From Acanthosepion pharaonis (Eukaryota > Mollusca > Cephalopoda > Sepiida > Sepiidae), in NCBI GenBank assembly GCA_903632075.3, contig CAHIKZ030000058.1, forward strand, positions 87,501-151,500: DNA of 64,000 nucleotides, in the 5' to 3' direction. The stretch's first letter is position 1. The number at the start of each line of letters is the position of its first letter. The translations under genes were made by a program, and so were the position numbers. This document shows, in pieces, positions 1 to 10,480 of this stretch. The notes beneath the pieces were generated by a model. It searched no databases. It saw nothing but the letters and a program-made list of their open reading frames with translations, and was not told the origin of the DNA.

Positions 1-309
1 GGCGTTGCCAGGGGGGATGTAACAATAAGAGATAGATCAAGTATCGACCATCATAAAGACTGAAAATAAAATTGATAAAGATTATTGTTTAAGGTTGACG
101 AACACGCATGTCTTAATTATTCTTTTTTTTTTTTTTACGAATTGGTCAAATCCAAACTCAAACAAAAACATTGTTTTCAATCGTTATGAATAGATTTGTA
201 TTATAAACCATTGTCTTCTAAATGAAATTTTTAAAGCATTCTGAATGTAAAAATAAAGAAAAAAAGTGTGCAAGACAATAAGAAACACTACCTGCCAAAA
301 AAAAAAGTA

Positions 310-631
310 AAGTTTTGTTGAAATCGGTTGAAAAATGTAGGAAATCCGATCCCATATATAAACGAACACACACGCACACAAATAACCTGGGTGTTATAAG
401 TATAACTCCATATGAGTTGTCCCCTTTCATTAATGCCTCTTAATCGTGTTTTCAAATTGATTTCGTGCAAAAACAATTGTGTTTTTCCGATTTTTGGCGC
501 TGTCAGAACCACTGCAAGGTAATTTTACGTAGTCCTGTGAAGTTTTGTTGAAATCGGTTGAAAAATGTGGGAAATCCGTTCCAATATATAAACGTACAGA
601 CACACACACAACCTGGGTTTCATAATAAGTA

Positions 632-632
<1 letters not shown>
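310..632. repeat. Diverged tandem duplication, about 230-bp period
   Basis: A block beginning AAGTTTTGTTGAAATCGGTT, followed by a CA-rich stretch and AACCTGGGT, occurs at about 310-405 and again at about 540-632. Both copies share the order (sequence block, then a short CA microsatellite, then CCTGGGT), so the unit carries its own microsatellite seed. It is probably part of an old dispersed repeat; I do not recognise the family. Confidence 0.75.

Positions 633-633
<1 letters not shown>

Positions 634-674
<41 letters not shown>
634..674. repeat. (TA)n microsatellite
   Basis: Uninterrupted TA dinucleotides of about 20 units, directly downstream of the second copy of the 230-bp duplication. Confidence 0.95.
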
Positions 675-675
<1 letters not shown>

Positions 676-770
676 CTTAAACGCTATTTTAGATGAATAC
701 TAATATTCAAGTAGATGCTGTGTTTATTTAATAAACAGTATTCATGAAAACGCACGTGTACAAAACGGAG

Positions 771-850
771 TAAAAAAAAAGTGGATCGAAAAAAAGTGGA
801 TCGAAAAAAATTGAATCGAAAAAAAGTGGAAGAAATTGAAAAAAAAAATG
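771..850. repeat. 15-bp minisatellite of A-run plus GTGGATCG
   Basis: Four imperfect copies of a unit made of a run of A followed by GTGGATCG or TTGAATCG. Its reverse complement reads as repeated Phe/Asp codons, giving a spurious low-complexity reading frame. Confidence 0.8.
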
Positions 851-904
851 GAAATACCGTTTAAAATCACAACCCCTGCAGACTGGAAATTTTACCAAGA
901 AACA

Positions 905-2255
905 TCGCATTCAATCCCAAGTAAGGCGGGAAGCCACTAGCATGCAAGGGGTTACAGAGAATTGGAACGAGAGCAAAGAGAAGTGATAGAGGAAAGGATG
1001 AAGCGAAAGTTAAGGGATAGATCAGAGCATCTGGAGACGTCGATTGACATTACATTTGAATAGTTGGAGATTATAGCTATCAAGCTATCAGAAAACAAGA
1101 AATAGAGAGTGATAAGTGTGAGATATGAATCTATTGGAGTAGAAGAGACGGCTACACTTGACATTTTTGACAGTGAAAGGGTGAGAGCGAGATGCCAGCC
1201 TAGTTAAATGCTTAAATTCATAAAGTCTGGGAACCAACGAAAGCAGCTCATCGGAGCAGTTACCGTTAAAGTATTTGTCAAAAAGACAGAGAGAGGCAAC
1301 GGCACGTCCGTGAGAGAGCGGCTGCAGACGAGATGCCAGATCAGGGCCAATAACATTGCATATCCGTCTTTGGATTTTATCAAGAAACTTGAGACAATTA
1401 GAAGGGTCTCCAAACCATTTATGGCAGCAATACTCCATGCAAGGGCGAATGGTTGATTTGTAGATTTGAAGGATCGACTCCGGCGAGAAAAAATTTCTGG
1501 CGCGGCACAGGGAGCCAAATTTTCCAGCGGTGGACGAAGCTATTGATTCAGTGTATTCGTTCCATCTCAGGTCAGCAGACAATGTGACACCGAGCAGTCG
1601 CAAAGAGGAGCTTTCGTGGAGTTGAGCGTCAGACATTCTAATAGGAGACAGGAATGGTTCTTTGTGATGAGTAATAGTGAACAGTTTTGTTTTTGAGGCA
1701 TTAAAATTAACCAGCCAATTCCTGCCCCAGTTCACAACCGATTGGAGGTCCTTTTCAAGACAAACGGCCTGGTTATTTTTGTCGGCGACACTAGATTTGT
1801 TTTTGAGGCAGGAGTAAATAATAGTGTCGTCCGCATAGATGCCTAGTTGGGAATCTATGACATCAGGAAGATCGTTGATGAAGATAAGGAACAGAGTAGG
1901 GCCTAGGATGGACCCTTGGGGAACACCTGCATTCGTGGGATAGGGGCTGGAGGAGAATCCGTTGAGAACGACCTTCAAAATACGGTTCTACAGGAATGAT
2001 TGTATTAAGTCGAACAATCTACCTGCAATTCCATAACCTTGAAGCTTGCGAAGAAGCTCGACATGCCAAACCCTATCAAACGCTTTGGCGATATCAAGAG
2101 ATGATGCGCTGAACCGATGACGGGGTTATGTGCAAGTCGCTCAATTGAGCCTCAGTTCGAAGGGGGAAATCTGGTGTGGGTACACCGGAAGAGTCGAGCT
2201 TTGAACTGAATGAGAATTTCCGAGCAAAGCATTCAGCCTTGTTATTCTATCGCTG
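905..2255 (-). pseudogene. LINE reverse transcriptase fragment (CR1/L2-like), internally deleted
   Basis: Minus-strand remnant of a non-LTR retrotransposon ORF2. The best open stretch (1978 to 1088) has the RT palm motifs VPQGS (about residues 19-23) and YADD (48-51), then thumb and C-terminal segments containing KTKLF and RPCMEYCCHKW. Upstream, past a stop, about 2115-1980 encodes DIAKAFDRVWH, the conserved RT motif A region. Farther upstream again (about 2250-2120) is KAECFARKF, which in intact relatives lies well before motif A, so the intervening RT block is deleted at about 2115. The 3' end reaches a tail with CTAGTGGCTTCCCGCC near 940-910. The element has in-frame stops and is dead. CR1/L2 clade membership is a family-level inference. 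Confidence 0.88.
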
Positions 2256-2645
2256 ATTTTTTATGGCAGCTGTTCAGGCGAACAACAAATATTAGTTCGA
2301 CCAGTTAATACCTTCACAACTCGAATTCGCCATGCCACGTACACAGAGTCGACTCAATCTCATCCGCTTCATATTCCATTAGTGAGGAGGAAGAGCCACT
2401 CTGACAACCGCTGAATTGTATAATCCTAACTTCTTCAAGTCTATGGACAACCGTTATCTATCCTCTATATCATCATAATATGTACATATTGCTCCATACC
2501 AAGTGTAAACCCTTACAACAAGCTCATTCATAGCCCTCTACATTCAGTGGCTCTTGGACCTTGAATTGCGTGAAAAATACATTTAAAAACAGAAAAGAAT
2601 ATTTAATTAATTTGTCATTTTATTCTATATTCAACACTTTTACTA
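2256..2645. other. No recognised feature
   Basis: AT-rich unique-looking sequence between the LINE fragment and the SINE. I see no coding motif, RNA gene or clear repeat. Confidence 0.5.
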
Positions 2646-2940
2646 CGGTGAAGTAATGGATAGAGGCTCGGAGTGAGGAATCGGAGATCCGAGTTCGAAT
2701 TCCAATCGAATCCATTACATTCACTTATGTGAATACCTTTGGGAAAGGTATGAATCCTCTTCTTCTCCCTAGCTATCGATAAATTGCAGGATAGACCGGG
2801 TTCTATAGCGTTGGATGGCAACTGGTCTACCGCAGAAAAAAATGGCAACCTACTACGAGGAAAAATCTGCCTCGTTACTCATGTATTGAAAGATACATGA
2901 TCGCCTAAGCGTGTATCACGCATGGCACATGACTGACTGA
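2646..2940 (+). mobile_element. tRNA-derived SINE copy 1
   Basis: About 295 bp. The head contains GTAATGGATAGAGGCTCGG and a Pol III B-box-like GAGTTCGAATTCC. The body carries TATGAATCCTCTTCTTCTCC, AGCTAT..TAAATTGCAGGATAG, GGATGGCAACTGGTCTACCG and GAAAGATACATGATCGCCTA, and the element ends in GGCACATGACTGACTGA. Three other copies in this window share the full order of these blocks. The structure matches tRNA-derived SINEs known from octopus and squid; assignment to a named family is inference. Confidence 0.88.
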
Positions 2941-3930
2941 CTAGTTCTAGTTTCAGTTACACTGAATTACCTTTCTTTTTTATTATTCGACCCAATCATA
3001 CAAACTTTAATCAACAATTTAAACAAATTGAGTTCTAATTCTAATATGAAACCTAAGCATCTCGACTAATAGTCAAAATTCTCCAGACTACGAGAGCCGT
3101 AACCCATTGTACTCCAGATGCGTGTTTCCTGGGTAAATAGGCCAACGGAGAACAATAGGATAAAATATAACAGAGTAAAATTAAAAGGCAATCAGAAAGA
3201 AAGAAAATTAACGATAAAAATCAAGTGTAGGTGAAGAATTATTGAAAAATAAGGAACAATAATAGAAGGATAAGGAAATAAGAAATGCAATTATAATATT
3301 GAATATGAAGCAAGTGTGTAATGAAAAAAATAAAACAAACAAATCAAGAAGAAAGCACACAGAGAGTGTATACTTCCGCCACATCCACATTTATAACGTA
3401 CTAAATAAAAATTAGTATATTTGATGAATCGACGGTAATTTTGTAAGTTCCAATTTTTCTTTATATTTCACATTATTGCTGAAGTACCTCTCAATCAAAA
3501 AGAAAAAAAAGCATACTGCGGATCTGCCCCTAAATTTAATCAATTCTACATTCATCCATGGGCCACCTATTCGCAATAATGTTAGTGGAATTAATTGAGA
3601 ACATTTGGAGATATTGTACGGAAAGAAACAAAAAAAAAACCCAAAAAACGGGGTAAATAATATGAAACTTCTGTCCATGTTCATTGGAGGGGGTAAAAAT
3701 CTGTAAGCAAAGTAGACAAAAATACAAATAGAGATAGAAATAGAAAAAGAAAGAGAGAAAGCGAGGGAATGAAACGAATCATTGCAAGAATGAACAAGGA
3801 AAGCAACGAAAAGAAGACGAGAAAGAAGGCACAAAACACAAAAGAAAAAGAGGATCAAGAATGAAATAAAGAAGATATACAAGCACGCATAAACACAGTG
3901 ACAGAGAGGAAAAAATAAATAATATATACA
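2941..3930. other. Purine-rich intergenic DNA, no gene seen
   Basis: The plus strand is rich in AGAAAG/GAAAAA words, especially at 3180-3900. The apparent reading frames on the minus strand are low-complexity Phe/Ser/Leu strings from this bias and show no domain. Confidence 0.5.
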
Positions 3931-3933
3931 GAG

Positions 3934-3934
3934 T

Positions 3935-3976
<42 letters not shown>

Positions 3977-4043
3977 AATCAAAAACTGGGATACATCGCT
4001 AGGTTGCTACTTAGCCAGCTACATAGATAAACAGTAACATGAG

Positions 4044-4098
<55 letters not shown>

Positions 4099-4139
4099 CA
4101 ATCTGACATAGGTATACAAAATAAATAGAAATAATTTAC

Positions 4140-4182
<43 letters not shown>

Positions 4183-4252
4183 TAGATAGATAGAAATCAA
4201 AAACTGGGATACATCGCTAGGTTGCTACTTAGCCAGCTACATAGATAAAAAC

Positions 4253-4320
<68 letters not shown>

Positions 4321-4360
4321 CAATCTGACATAGGTATACAAAATAAAAGAAATGATTTAC

Positions 4361-4393
<33 letters not shown>

Positions 4394-4545
4394 AGTCGAC
4401 AACTGGGATAGATAGATAGATAGATAGGTTGCTAGTTAGCCAGCTAGATAGATGAACAGTAACGTGAGATAGGTAGATATATGATCAATCTGACATAGGT
4501 ATATAAGATTAAAAAATGATTTAGATAGATAGATAGATGAACAAT
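3934..4545. repeat. Tandem triplication of a microsatellite-bearing unit of about 200 bp
   Basis: Three copies (about 3970-4188, 4189-4387, 4388-4545) each contain AACTGGGATA, AGGTTGCTA.TTAGCCAGCT, a (TA)n tract (lost in copy 3), GATCAATCTGACATAGGTAT and an (ATAG)n tract. Copies 1 and 2 are almost identical outside the microsatellites; copy 3 is more diverged and shorter. The TA tracts are at about 4048-4094 and 4255-4317; the ATAG tracts are at 3934-3976, 4141-4192 and 4362-4393. Confidence 0.9.
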
Positions 4546-5280
4546 TCTTAGCTAAAAAAATGTGTTGATAGTTGAGGAAATTGAAATAGAAAGAAAATTA
4601 AATAAAATCCCTTTCGAAACAATTTCTATTTTGATGAACCCTAAATTCAGTTTATGACCAACGTAGCGACCGCACGCCGAATAGGAAATCAGAATGTATG
4701 TCACGATAAAGGTTCACACAAATGTTGAATTCTTTAATCATGTGTCTGCATCCGATTCACGAGAAACGCACAAGAGAGAGAGAATTCACTCTCTTTTTCT
4801 TTCGGCCTCAAGAAAGAAAAATAAAAATAAAAACCATTTTTAAAACTTATTCCAAATTACCATTTCCAATTTCTGTTCATTGAAAATTCGACTTGTATTC
4901 AACACTTGCAACTTTTATTTAAATGTCACGAAAAAAAACTAACAAAGAAGAAAATACATTTTTACAATAGCGACCCGACATTGATCAGGAGTAAAACTAT
5001 TTTGAAAATTTTTTCTAAGTTTTCCAATTTAAAATAATCGTATTGAATATATATATGTATATATTTTAATTTATATATCATGAACAATTTTATTTATTTT
5101 TTATTACTTTTGTATTGAAATAAAGCAGTCAAATTAGATATTTATCTTTCTGTACGATTACTCTACCATATATTGATCATCACACTAAGCCGCCAGTCGT
5201 CCTTCGTTTAGTCATTAATAGCAAGGTGATTTGGCATTATCTGGTCCGAAATAATTTTCTTACTCTTGATATTCAACCAG
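4546..5280. other. AT-rich sequence without recognised features
   Basis: No motif-bearing reading frame, palindrome or repeat family was recognised apart from short A/T runs. The region ends where a LINE 3' fragment begins. Confidence 0.4.
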
Positions 5281-5284
5281 TCTA

Positions 5285-5650
5285 TAAAATTATTTTCTAT
5301 AAATACTTTCATGATAAATGTCCTGATAAACTTTCATCTATGATACTTAAACCACTATGAATTTAAGCGCGAAACCAGGTCTCATCAGTTTACAGATGAA
5401 ATGGCTAGATTGAACCGTAAGTTCTATGTTAACAGTTTCTTCTATCGTAGTTCTCTCGTGGATATGTCTTTCCGGCTTTTTCCTTCCAAGTCAACATTGA
5501 TCTTCAAATATCTTCTGTCTGCTTAATTCCTATTATTTTATTGTGCTTTCTCCTTTTTTGTAGTTTTTCTCATATTCTCTAACGCTCAGTAAACTTTTGC
5601 GTCCGAGGGGCTTTATTGCCTTGCTTTGGATGAAAGTAAAAATAAAAAAG
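5285..5650 (+). pseudogene. LINE 3' end fragment (CR1/L2-like)
   Basis: Plus-strand copy of the C-terminal/3' region of the LINE family seen at 905-2255. It contains the TACTTTCATGATAAATGTCC (YFHDKC-type) segment, the ACAGATGAAATGGCTAGA and AACCGTAAGTTCTATG blocks shared with the copies at 25.5 and 55.6 kb, and a decayed 3' tail (GGCTTTATTGCCTTGC, A-rich end). Many stops; only the last part of the element is present, as expected from 5' truncation. Confidence 0.7.
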
Positions 5651-5754
5651 TCTTTTAATTTGGTGAACAGGTTTGAAATAGAAATTATATAAATATAATT
5701 GTACTAAAGAGACAGAATCATGTGTAAATATATATTAATGCATGTATGAATGTA

Positions 5755-5806
5755 CACACACACACACAAACAAACGCACATATATATATATATGTGTGTG
5801 TGTGTG

Positions 5807-5900
<94 letters not shown>
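5755..5900. repeat. Compound (CA)n/(TA)n/(GT)n microsatellite
   Basis: CA, TA, GT, CA and TA tracts follow each other without unique sequence between them. The two CA/GT blocks in opposite orientation can fold back on each other. Confidence 0.95.
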
Positions 5901-5903
<3 letters not shown>

Positions 5904-5919
5904 TCCGATCACGATGAGA

Positions 5920-6190
5920 GTTACGGTTATATCACGTTGGAACTCCAGTTCCTGTACGATCGCCGAACTTAAGCAACGTTGAACATCGTCAGTACCGACA
6001 TGGGTGACCGCTTTGGAGTACCAGGTGTAGTACGCTTGAATGTGCAGGTGATGTAATGGATAATGAGTCGAAATTGTTAATAGTAGAACCGAGTTCAAAT
6101 CCAATTTGATTCTCTGGATAATCTATGGGAGAAAGGAGTATTATCCCATTTGCGTTTTCTCCATTATTGCCATTATTATATTCATGATAT
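5920..6190 (+). mobile_element. 5S rRNA-tRNA chimeric SINE copy 1
   Basis: The first about 110 bp resemble metazoan 5S rRNA: ATCACGTTGGAA, GCCGAACTTAAGCAACGTTG (box A region of the 5S internal promoter), GTCAGTACCGACATGGGTGA and CCGC..TGGAGTACCAGG (box C region). It continues directly into a tRNA-like head with GTGATGTAATGGATAATG and ACCGAGTTCAAATCC (B-box-like), then a body with TATGGGAGAAAGGAGTATTA. The same 5S-then-tRNA order recurs at 49 kb (twice) and 57.5 kb, so the fusion is a property of the element. Being diverged from 5S and flanked by microsatellites, it is not a 5S gene. Confidence 0.85.
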
Positions 6191-6590
6191 AACACGGACG
6201 GAACGGAATAGCTGAAAGAAAATAATGATGAACATACTTTGTTCTCAGAGAAAGTTTTATGCCGCTAAGTCATATACAAAATTATATTTACATATTTACA
6301 TGTATCCCACGCAGAGAAACTATAAAACATGTGTGTACAACAAGCAGTGGGAAACGGGAATCGGGTCTGCCGGAGATTCTTCTTTGTTTCGGGAGATGCA
6401 ATATTTAGGAAATACTTAATCTTTCCCAACCACAAAAATAGACCCGCTGATATGCACGGCTGACATTACAGAAAATGTATGTGGGGAATATTGAAGTTTT
6501 CTTCTCATTCGCTAGAACTGTATCATTAAAAAGCATGAAGCTAATAAGTTAAGCCCATTGTAACATTTCAACTTTCCCGATCAGGCAGAG
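6191..6590. other. No recognised feature
   Basis: Short unassigned stretch between a 5S-tRNA SINE and a LINE fragment; nothing supportable seen. Confidence 0.4.
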
Positions 6591-7210
6591 CATAAAGAAA
6601 ACCTCGACCTTCAAGATACGACATTTTTGGTGGGGGTCGGAAAGGCTCAAAAGTTGTGAAAGTAAAGACAGTGGACAGTGAGGAGTGACAAAAGATGAAT
6701 GGGCTTCAAGAAGATAGAAGATCGCAATTGACGCTGCATTTTAATTTTTGAAAATTGTAGTTATCAGAGAAGCAAGGAAACGGAAGGGAGTTTCACAGGT
6801 GCGAAGTGCATCGAAAGAAACTGTTGGAGTAGAAGTAGCGACGATTGCATTTAGCTATTTCAACAGTAAAAGGGTGGAACCTAGATGTGAAACTAATAAC
6901 ATGCTTAAATCCATGTAGTCGGGGCACGAGTGAGTAAAGATCGTCAGAACAGTTATCATGAAAATATTTGTAGAAAAGACAGAGGGAAGTCACGTTACGT
7001 CGGCGAGAAAGTGACTGAAGTCTAGATGCCTGGTTAGGATCGATTAAATTTACGGTTCCTTTTGGCAAGAATCTCGAGATATAACGCAGAATCAACAGAC
7101 CAGATAAGGCAGCAGTATTCAATGCACGGGCGTATGGTAGATTTGTAAATGTGCAAGAATTCTGACGATAAAAAAAATTCTGGTATGACACAGTAGATGC
7201 AGCTATTGAT
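6591..7210 (-). pseudogene. LINE C-terminal fragment (CR1/L2-like)
   Basis: Minus-strand remnant encoding the C-terminal part of the same LINE ORF2 family. The open stretch at 7191-6793 contains SRLQSLSRRRNVTSLCLF, YKYFHDNCSDDLYSLVPR and SRFHPFTVEIAKCNRR, collinear with the end of the fragment at 1088-1400. Upstream RT motifs are absent (5' truncation), and the 3' non-coding tail runs to about 6591. Confidence 0.83.
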
Positions 7211-7249
7211 TCGATATAGTCGCTCTACTTCATCTCACTGGAAAACTTA

Positions 7250-7610
7250 AGCCTTAGGGTGTTGCTTGGTGTTGATGGCAGATAGAAAAAGGTTTTCTGT
7301 GGGGGTTAATTGCTTCACCTACTTGAGTACCAAAACACAACCCTAGCGCATCGAATGTGTAGACACAATCCTAACGCACTTAAATGTATAGTCAATCTTT
7401 GATTGAATTTTCTTGGTGTTAGTATTCTAAACCAAATGAGTTTCTTACTATTTCTCAAGATAATATTATGTTGCTTGGAGCGTTGTTTGGAGTCTAGCGT
7501 CAGCCATGTTGATGTGAGATAGAAAAGGTTTTCTGTGGTGGTTAATTGCTCCCTCTACTTGCGTACCAAAACAAAACCCTAGCGCATCGAATGTATAGAC
7601 TCTTGAATGT
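7250..7610. repeat. Diverged direct duplication, about 245-bp spacing
   Basis: A block with GATAGAAAAAGGTTTTCTGT, GGTTAATTGC, GTACCAAAACA and CCCTAGCGCATCGAATGT occurs at about 7255-7355 and about 7500-7605. The sequence between copies shows a degenerate third trace (CCTAACGCAC). Family not recognised. Confidence 0.75.
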
Positions 7611-8264
7611 ACAGTCGACGGCCCCACTAACTTTGGGAATCACTGATATAAATCAATTGCTTTTTTCGCTTTACGACATTTCTAATAGAAAAAGAACCTA
7701 ATAATGGTGTTTCATAAAACCAATGTGTCTCAAATACACTTTTGAAAAGCGAAGAGACGTTTACAAGAAATTTAAATTAATGATTATTAAGAAAAAAAAT
7801 ACTGTAATCGCAATTCAACATTCGGATGTTTTAATGCTGATCTGCAAACAATGTCATGTAAAATGTCTCCATCGACAGGAAATATTCTATTAAATCATTT
7901 GAGAAATACATCTGCCTCATATTTTTTAACATCGCCATTACGGCAATCTTGTCTGTGTATTCTAACATTGAAATGTGAAACAAACAAGCAAACTTTTCAG
8001 CGTAATGTGCTTACTGCCAGAAACGAAAAAAAAAAAAAATAGTTCTTTTTTGCGTTATAAGGATAATTTTTCAAATAGAACGGCTCACTTAAACTGTTTT
8101 GCTTTGTTTAAGAGCATATCAACACCTTATGAGTCATTTTGTGTATATACATATTTGTGTAGAAATAATTATTAGAGGCAGTGATATGTGTGCTTTTTGT
8201 CGTAGATTTCTTGAAGTTATATTTCGGAATACAGTTTGATCTCTGTAACAGATTGTAGGATATT
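7611..8264. other. AT-rich, no recognised gene
   Basis: Several frames of 60-70 codons overlap on both strands, with no signal peptide, domain motif or conserved neighbour. I read these as chance. Confidence 0.4.
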
Positions 8265-8770
8265 ATATGAATCAATGGTGGTCGTTTGATTCGTTGATTG
8301 TTTAGTGGCATATCAACACCTCTATGGGTTAATTAATGCCGAAATGTAAATATTATGAACACAATTTTATGGCTTGAACTAAATATATTTTGAACGCAAT
8401 TGTATGCTTTCAAATACAGATAAAATGTATTGGTCATTTTGCTATAAAATGTATTGTTGGTCATTTTGCTATAAAATGTATTGTTGGTCATTCTACTATA
8501 AAATTTATTGCTGGTTATTTTGCTTTAAAAATGTATTGTTGGTATTTCTACTATAAAAATCTATTTTAATACTTTCGTAGTGTTTTGCTATTGCTTTTGG
8601 TGTTCACTATTTGTCTATAGCTGGGACCATAAAAGGTGTTCCCACCATGGGTCAGGATGAACCTGTGAACAACAGTAATTAAAAGGTTGTTTCACAAAAC
8701 CTCCAATCTCTTGATCAGATGCGTTGCTGTCGTATGTAGTTTATTGTCATACTCAGGAAGCAACAATTAT
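8265..8770 (+). repeat. Dispersed repeat family R-A copy 1 with internal 29-bp tandem repeat
   Basis: It starts with GGCATATCAACACC..TGGGTTAATTAATGCCG and ends near TATAGCTGGGACC..GGTCAGGATGAACCTG, TTGATCAGATGCGTTGCTG and TAGTTTATTGTCATACTCA. The same ordered blocks occur at 11.7-12.46, 46.74 and 48.12-48.44 kb. Between 8411 and 8560 a unit of about 29 bp (CTATAAAATGTATTGTTGGT) is tandemly repeated about five times, in this copy only. No coding capacity was recognised. Confidence 0.8.
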
Positions 8771-9036
8771 TTTGTGCATGAATATAAAAAATCAGACGAC
8801 ATTCACCTCTAAAGTATCATTCCCACTTAATAATTTTTTACATATACAGATACTATAAAAAAATAAGAAATATCTAAAGAAGAGGTATCAATAAATCCTC
8901 AAGTGACTTACCTGTCGAAATATTAACGAAATTAATTAGATAAACGGAAACTGCAGAAACTGTAACATCAATTTTCATTGCTTGAAATCCAAAAGTTAAT
9001 CAGACTAGTAAAATAGTTCAGAGTAAATTTGATGGA
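8771..9036. other. No recognised feature
   Basis: AT-rich sequence downstream of R-A copy 1; nothing supportable. Confidence 0.4.
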
Positions 9037-9756
9037 TCAATTTAATAAAGCTAAGTAGTGGTACGTAATTACTTCTGGTTGGTTCACCTGTGAAAGGCTG
9101 TCTGACGTTTTTAGAGATCCAAAAGTCCAGAATCCTAATGAAGCTTCGCTGTGCACCGTAATGAGTGTTTGGTGCATGTTAGTTTCTTGGAAAGTTACCG
9201 TGAACGAAATATTTAATATGTGTTTCATTGGTTGTGACGCTGGAGATCTCCGTCTGAACGAGACTTGACAGCTAGTCAGAGCAATTGAGAGGATTAATGA
9301 TGAAATGAAAACAATTACATGAGAATAATTTACCTTATACATATAAAATATATCTAAATCATTCACTGAAAATCGTTTGCACCAATATTATTACATTAGT
9401 GAATTTGTTGTTGGCTCCCCAATGTAAAAATAGTGGACTGTATTTAAATCCTATCCTTTTAAAAGCAAATCGTGACAGATGATGCAAAGTGGGTACTTTA
9501 CAACAACATGAAATTGTGCGCAAGTGAAACTGAAGAACCTGTAATGGCATCATAGCTTTATTATCATCCACAGAAGGTGTTGTTGCGCATATAGTAAAGT
9601 TGAAAGGGAGACCTCTGTTGCCAGTTTCTTTCCGTGATACCAAACTACTGATTTTAATAAGTACTGCTTCCACTCAGATTTACTGAAGACAACAATCGAT
9701 GAAAAGTCTCCGGAACGAGGTAAGAGAATGGCTTCTAATATTCTGCTCAGATTCAA
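9037..9756 (-). other. Unrecognised partially open region
   Basis: Three minus-strand frames of 109, 104 and 68 codons (9366-9037, 9673-9359, 9756-9550) overlap one another here, and base composition is less skewed than in the flanks. I recognise no family, catalytic motif or membrane/signal segment. Because the frames overlap rather than join at obvious splice sites, this is weak evidence for coding. It could equally be a decayed transposon or an exon of an unknown gene. Confidence 0.2.
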
Positions 9757-10245
9757 GACGCATTTTTAATTATAGAACAGGTAACATTGTTAGCTCTGAA
9801 AATACAGATACCAATTAATTTAATGAAACCAGTATACTGATATAATAATTAGAATATTTATTCTTATCTAAATTATTATTTAAAACATACCCTTATTAAA
9901 GAACGCAAGTAGCTTTTGCTTTTATTAAATTGACATATATATTTTAAACTGAGATATATGTTGATATGAAAGCTTTAAATATGGTACTCTAATGTTAATG
10001 GGTAAAAGAAAAGTGGAAGTTAATGGTTTAGAGACATTTTAATTGGCAGCTAAATAAAATATAAATACGTAGAAACAGTTAAACAAATTAAATAAATAGA
10101 CAAGCCTGAATACCTCAGAGAGTAACCCATGTTTTTAAAATACAGCTTAATTCTTGCTAGGCGGCTATGAAGTTAGATTCTTTCTTCTGCAAGCGAATAG
10201 AAAATGAATTCAGTAAATCTAGAAAATAATCTAAGGCAAGAATGT
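9757..10245. other. AT-rich, nothing recognised
   Basis: No repeat, RNA gene or reading frame with recognisable content. Confidence 0.4.
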
Positions 10246-10249
10246 CTCT

Positions 10250-10385
10250 TCTCACCGGACATATTCATGGTTTTGTTCACCACTGTCGTAGCTAGGTATT
10301 GAACACACACCTCTTTGGGTCAAATCACTGGGTAGAACTAATGCTTTTATCTACTGGGCCATGTGTTGCTAGTGGTGAACAAAAA
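10250..10385 (-). mobile_element. tRNA-like SINE head in inverted orientation
   Basis: On the minus strand this reads GATAAAAGCATTAG (A-box-like) followed by GTGTGTTCAATACCTAGC (B-box-like). It matches the head of the minus-strand elements at 39.0 and 60.7 kb. It is bounded by the inverted words TTTTGTTCACCACT and AGTGGTGAACAAAA. The element body and hammerhead-like array that should follow it in the same orientation instead continue on the plus strand at 10386-10880, so the head appears flipped relative to its body. Confidence 0.6.
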
Positions 10386-10480
10386 AAACTTGCAGGATTG
10401 AGTTAAAGGGAGATAACTGCGACATCCGGAAGAGGCATGGCACGTGGAACTAGAACAATCTACCCCGGTGGACAAAATAA
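10386..10480 (+). mobile_element. Body of the tRNA-headed, monomer-tailed element
   Basis: It contains GGAGATAACTGCGACATCCG, CATGGCACGTGGAACTAGAA and CAATCTACCCC, in the same order as the reverse complement of 38.92-38.99 kb; the 60.5-60.6 kb copy keeps a more decayed version. It links the tRNA head to the hammerhead-like monomer array. Confidence 0.65.

Noticed and set aside
3934..4545. Regularly spaced repeats as a CRISPR array
   Set aside because: Units of about 200 bp built from microsatellites, only three copies, eukaryotic context; no short identical repeats with unique spacers of similar length.
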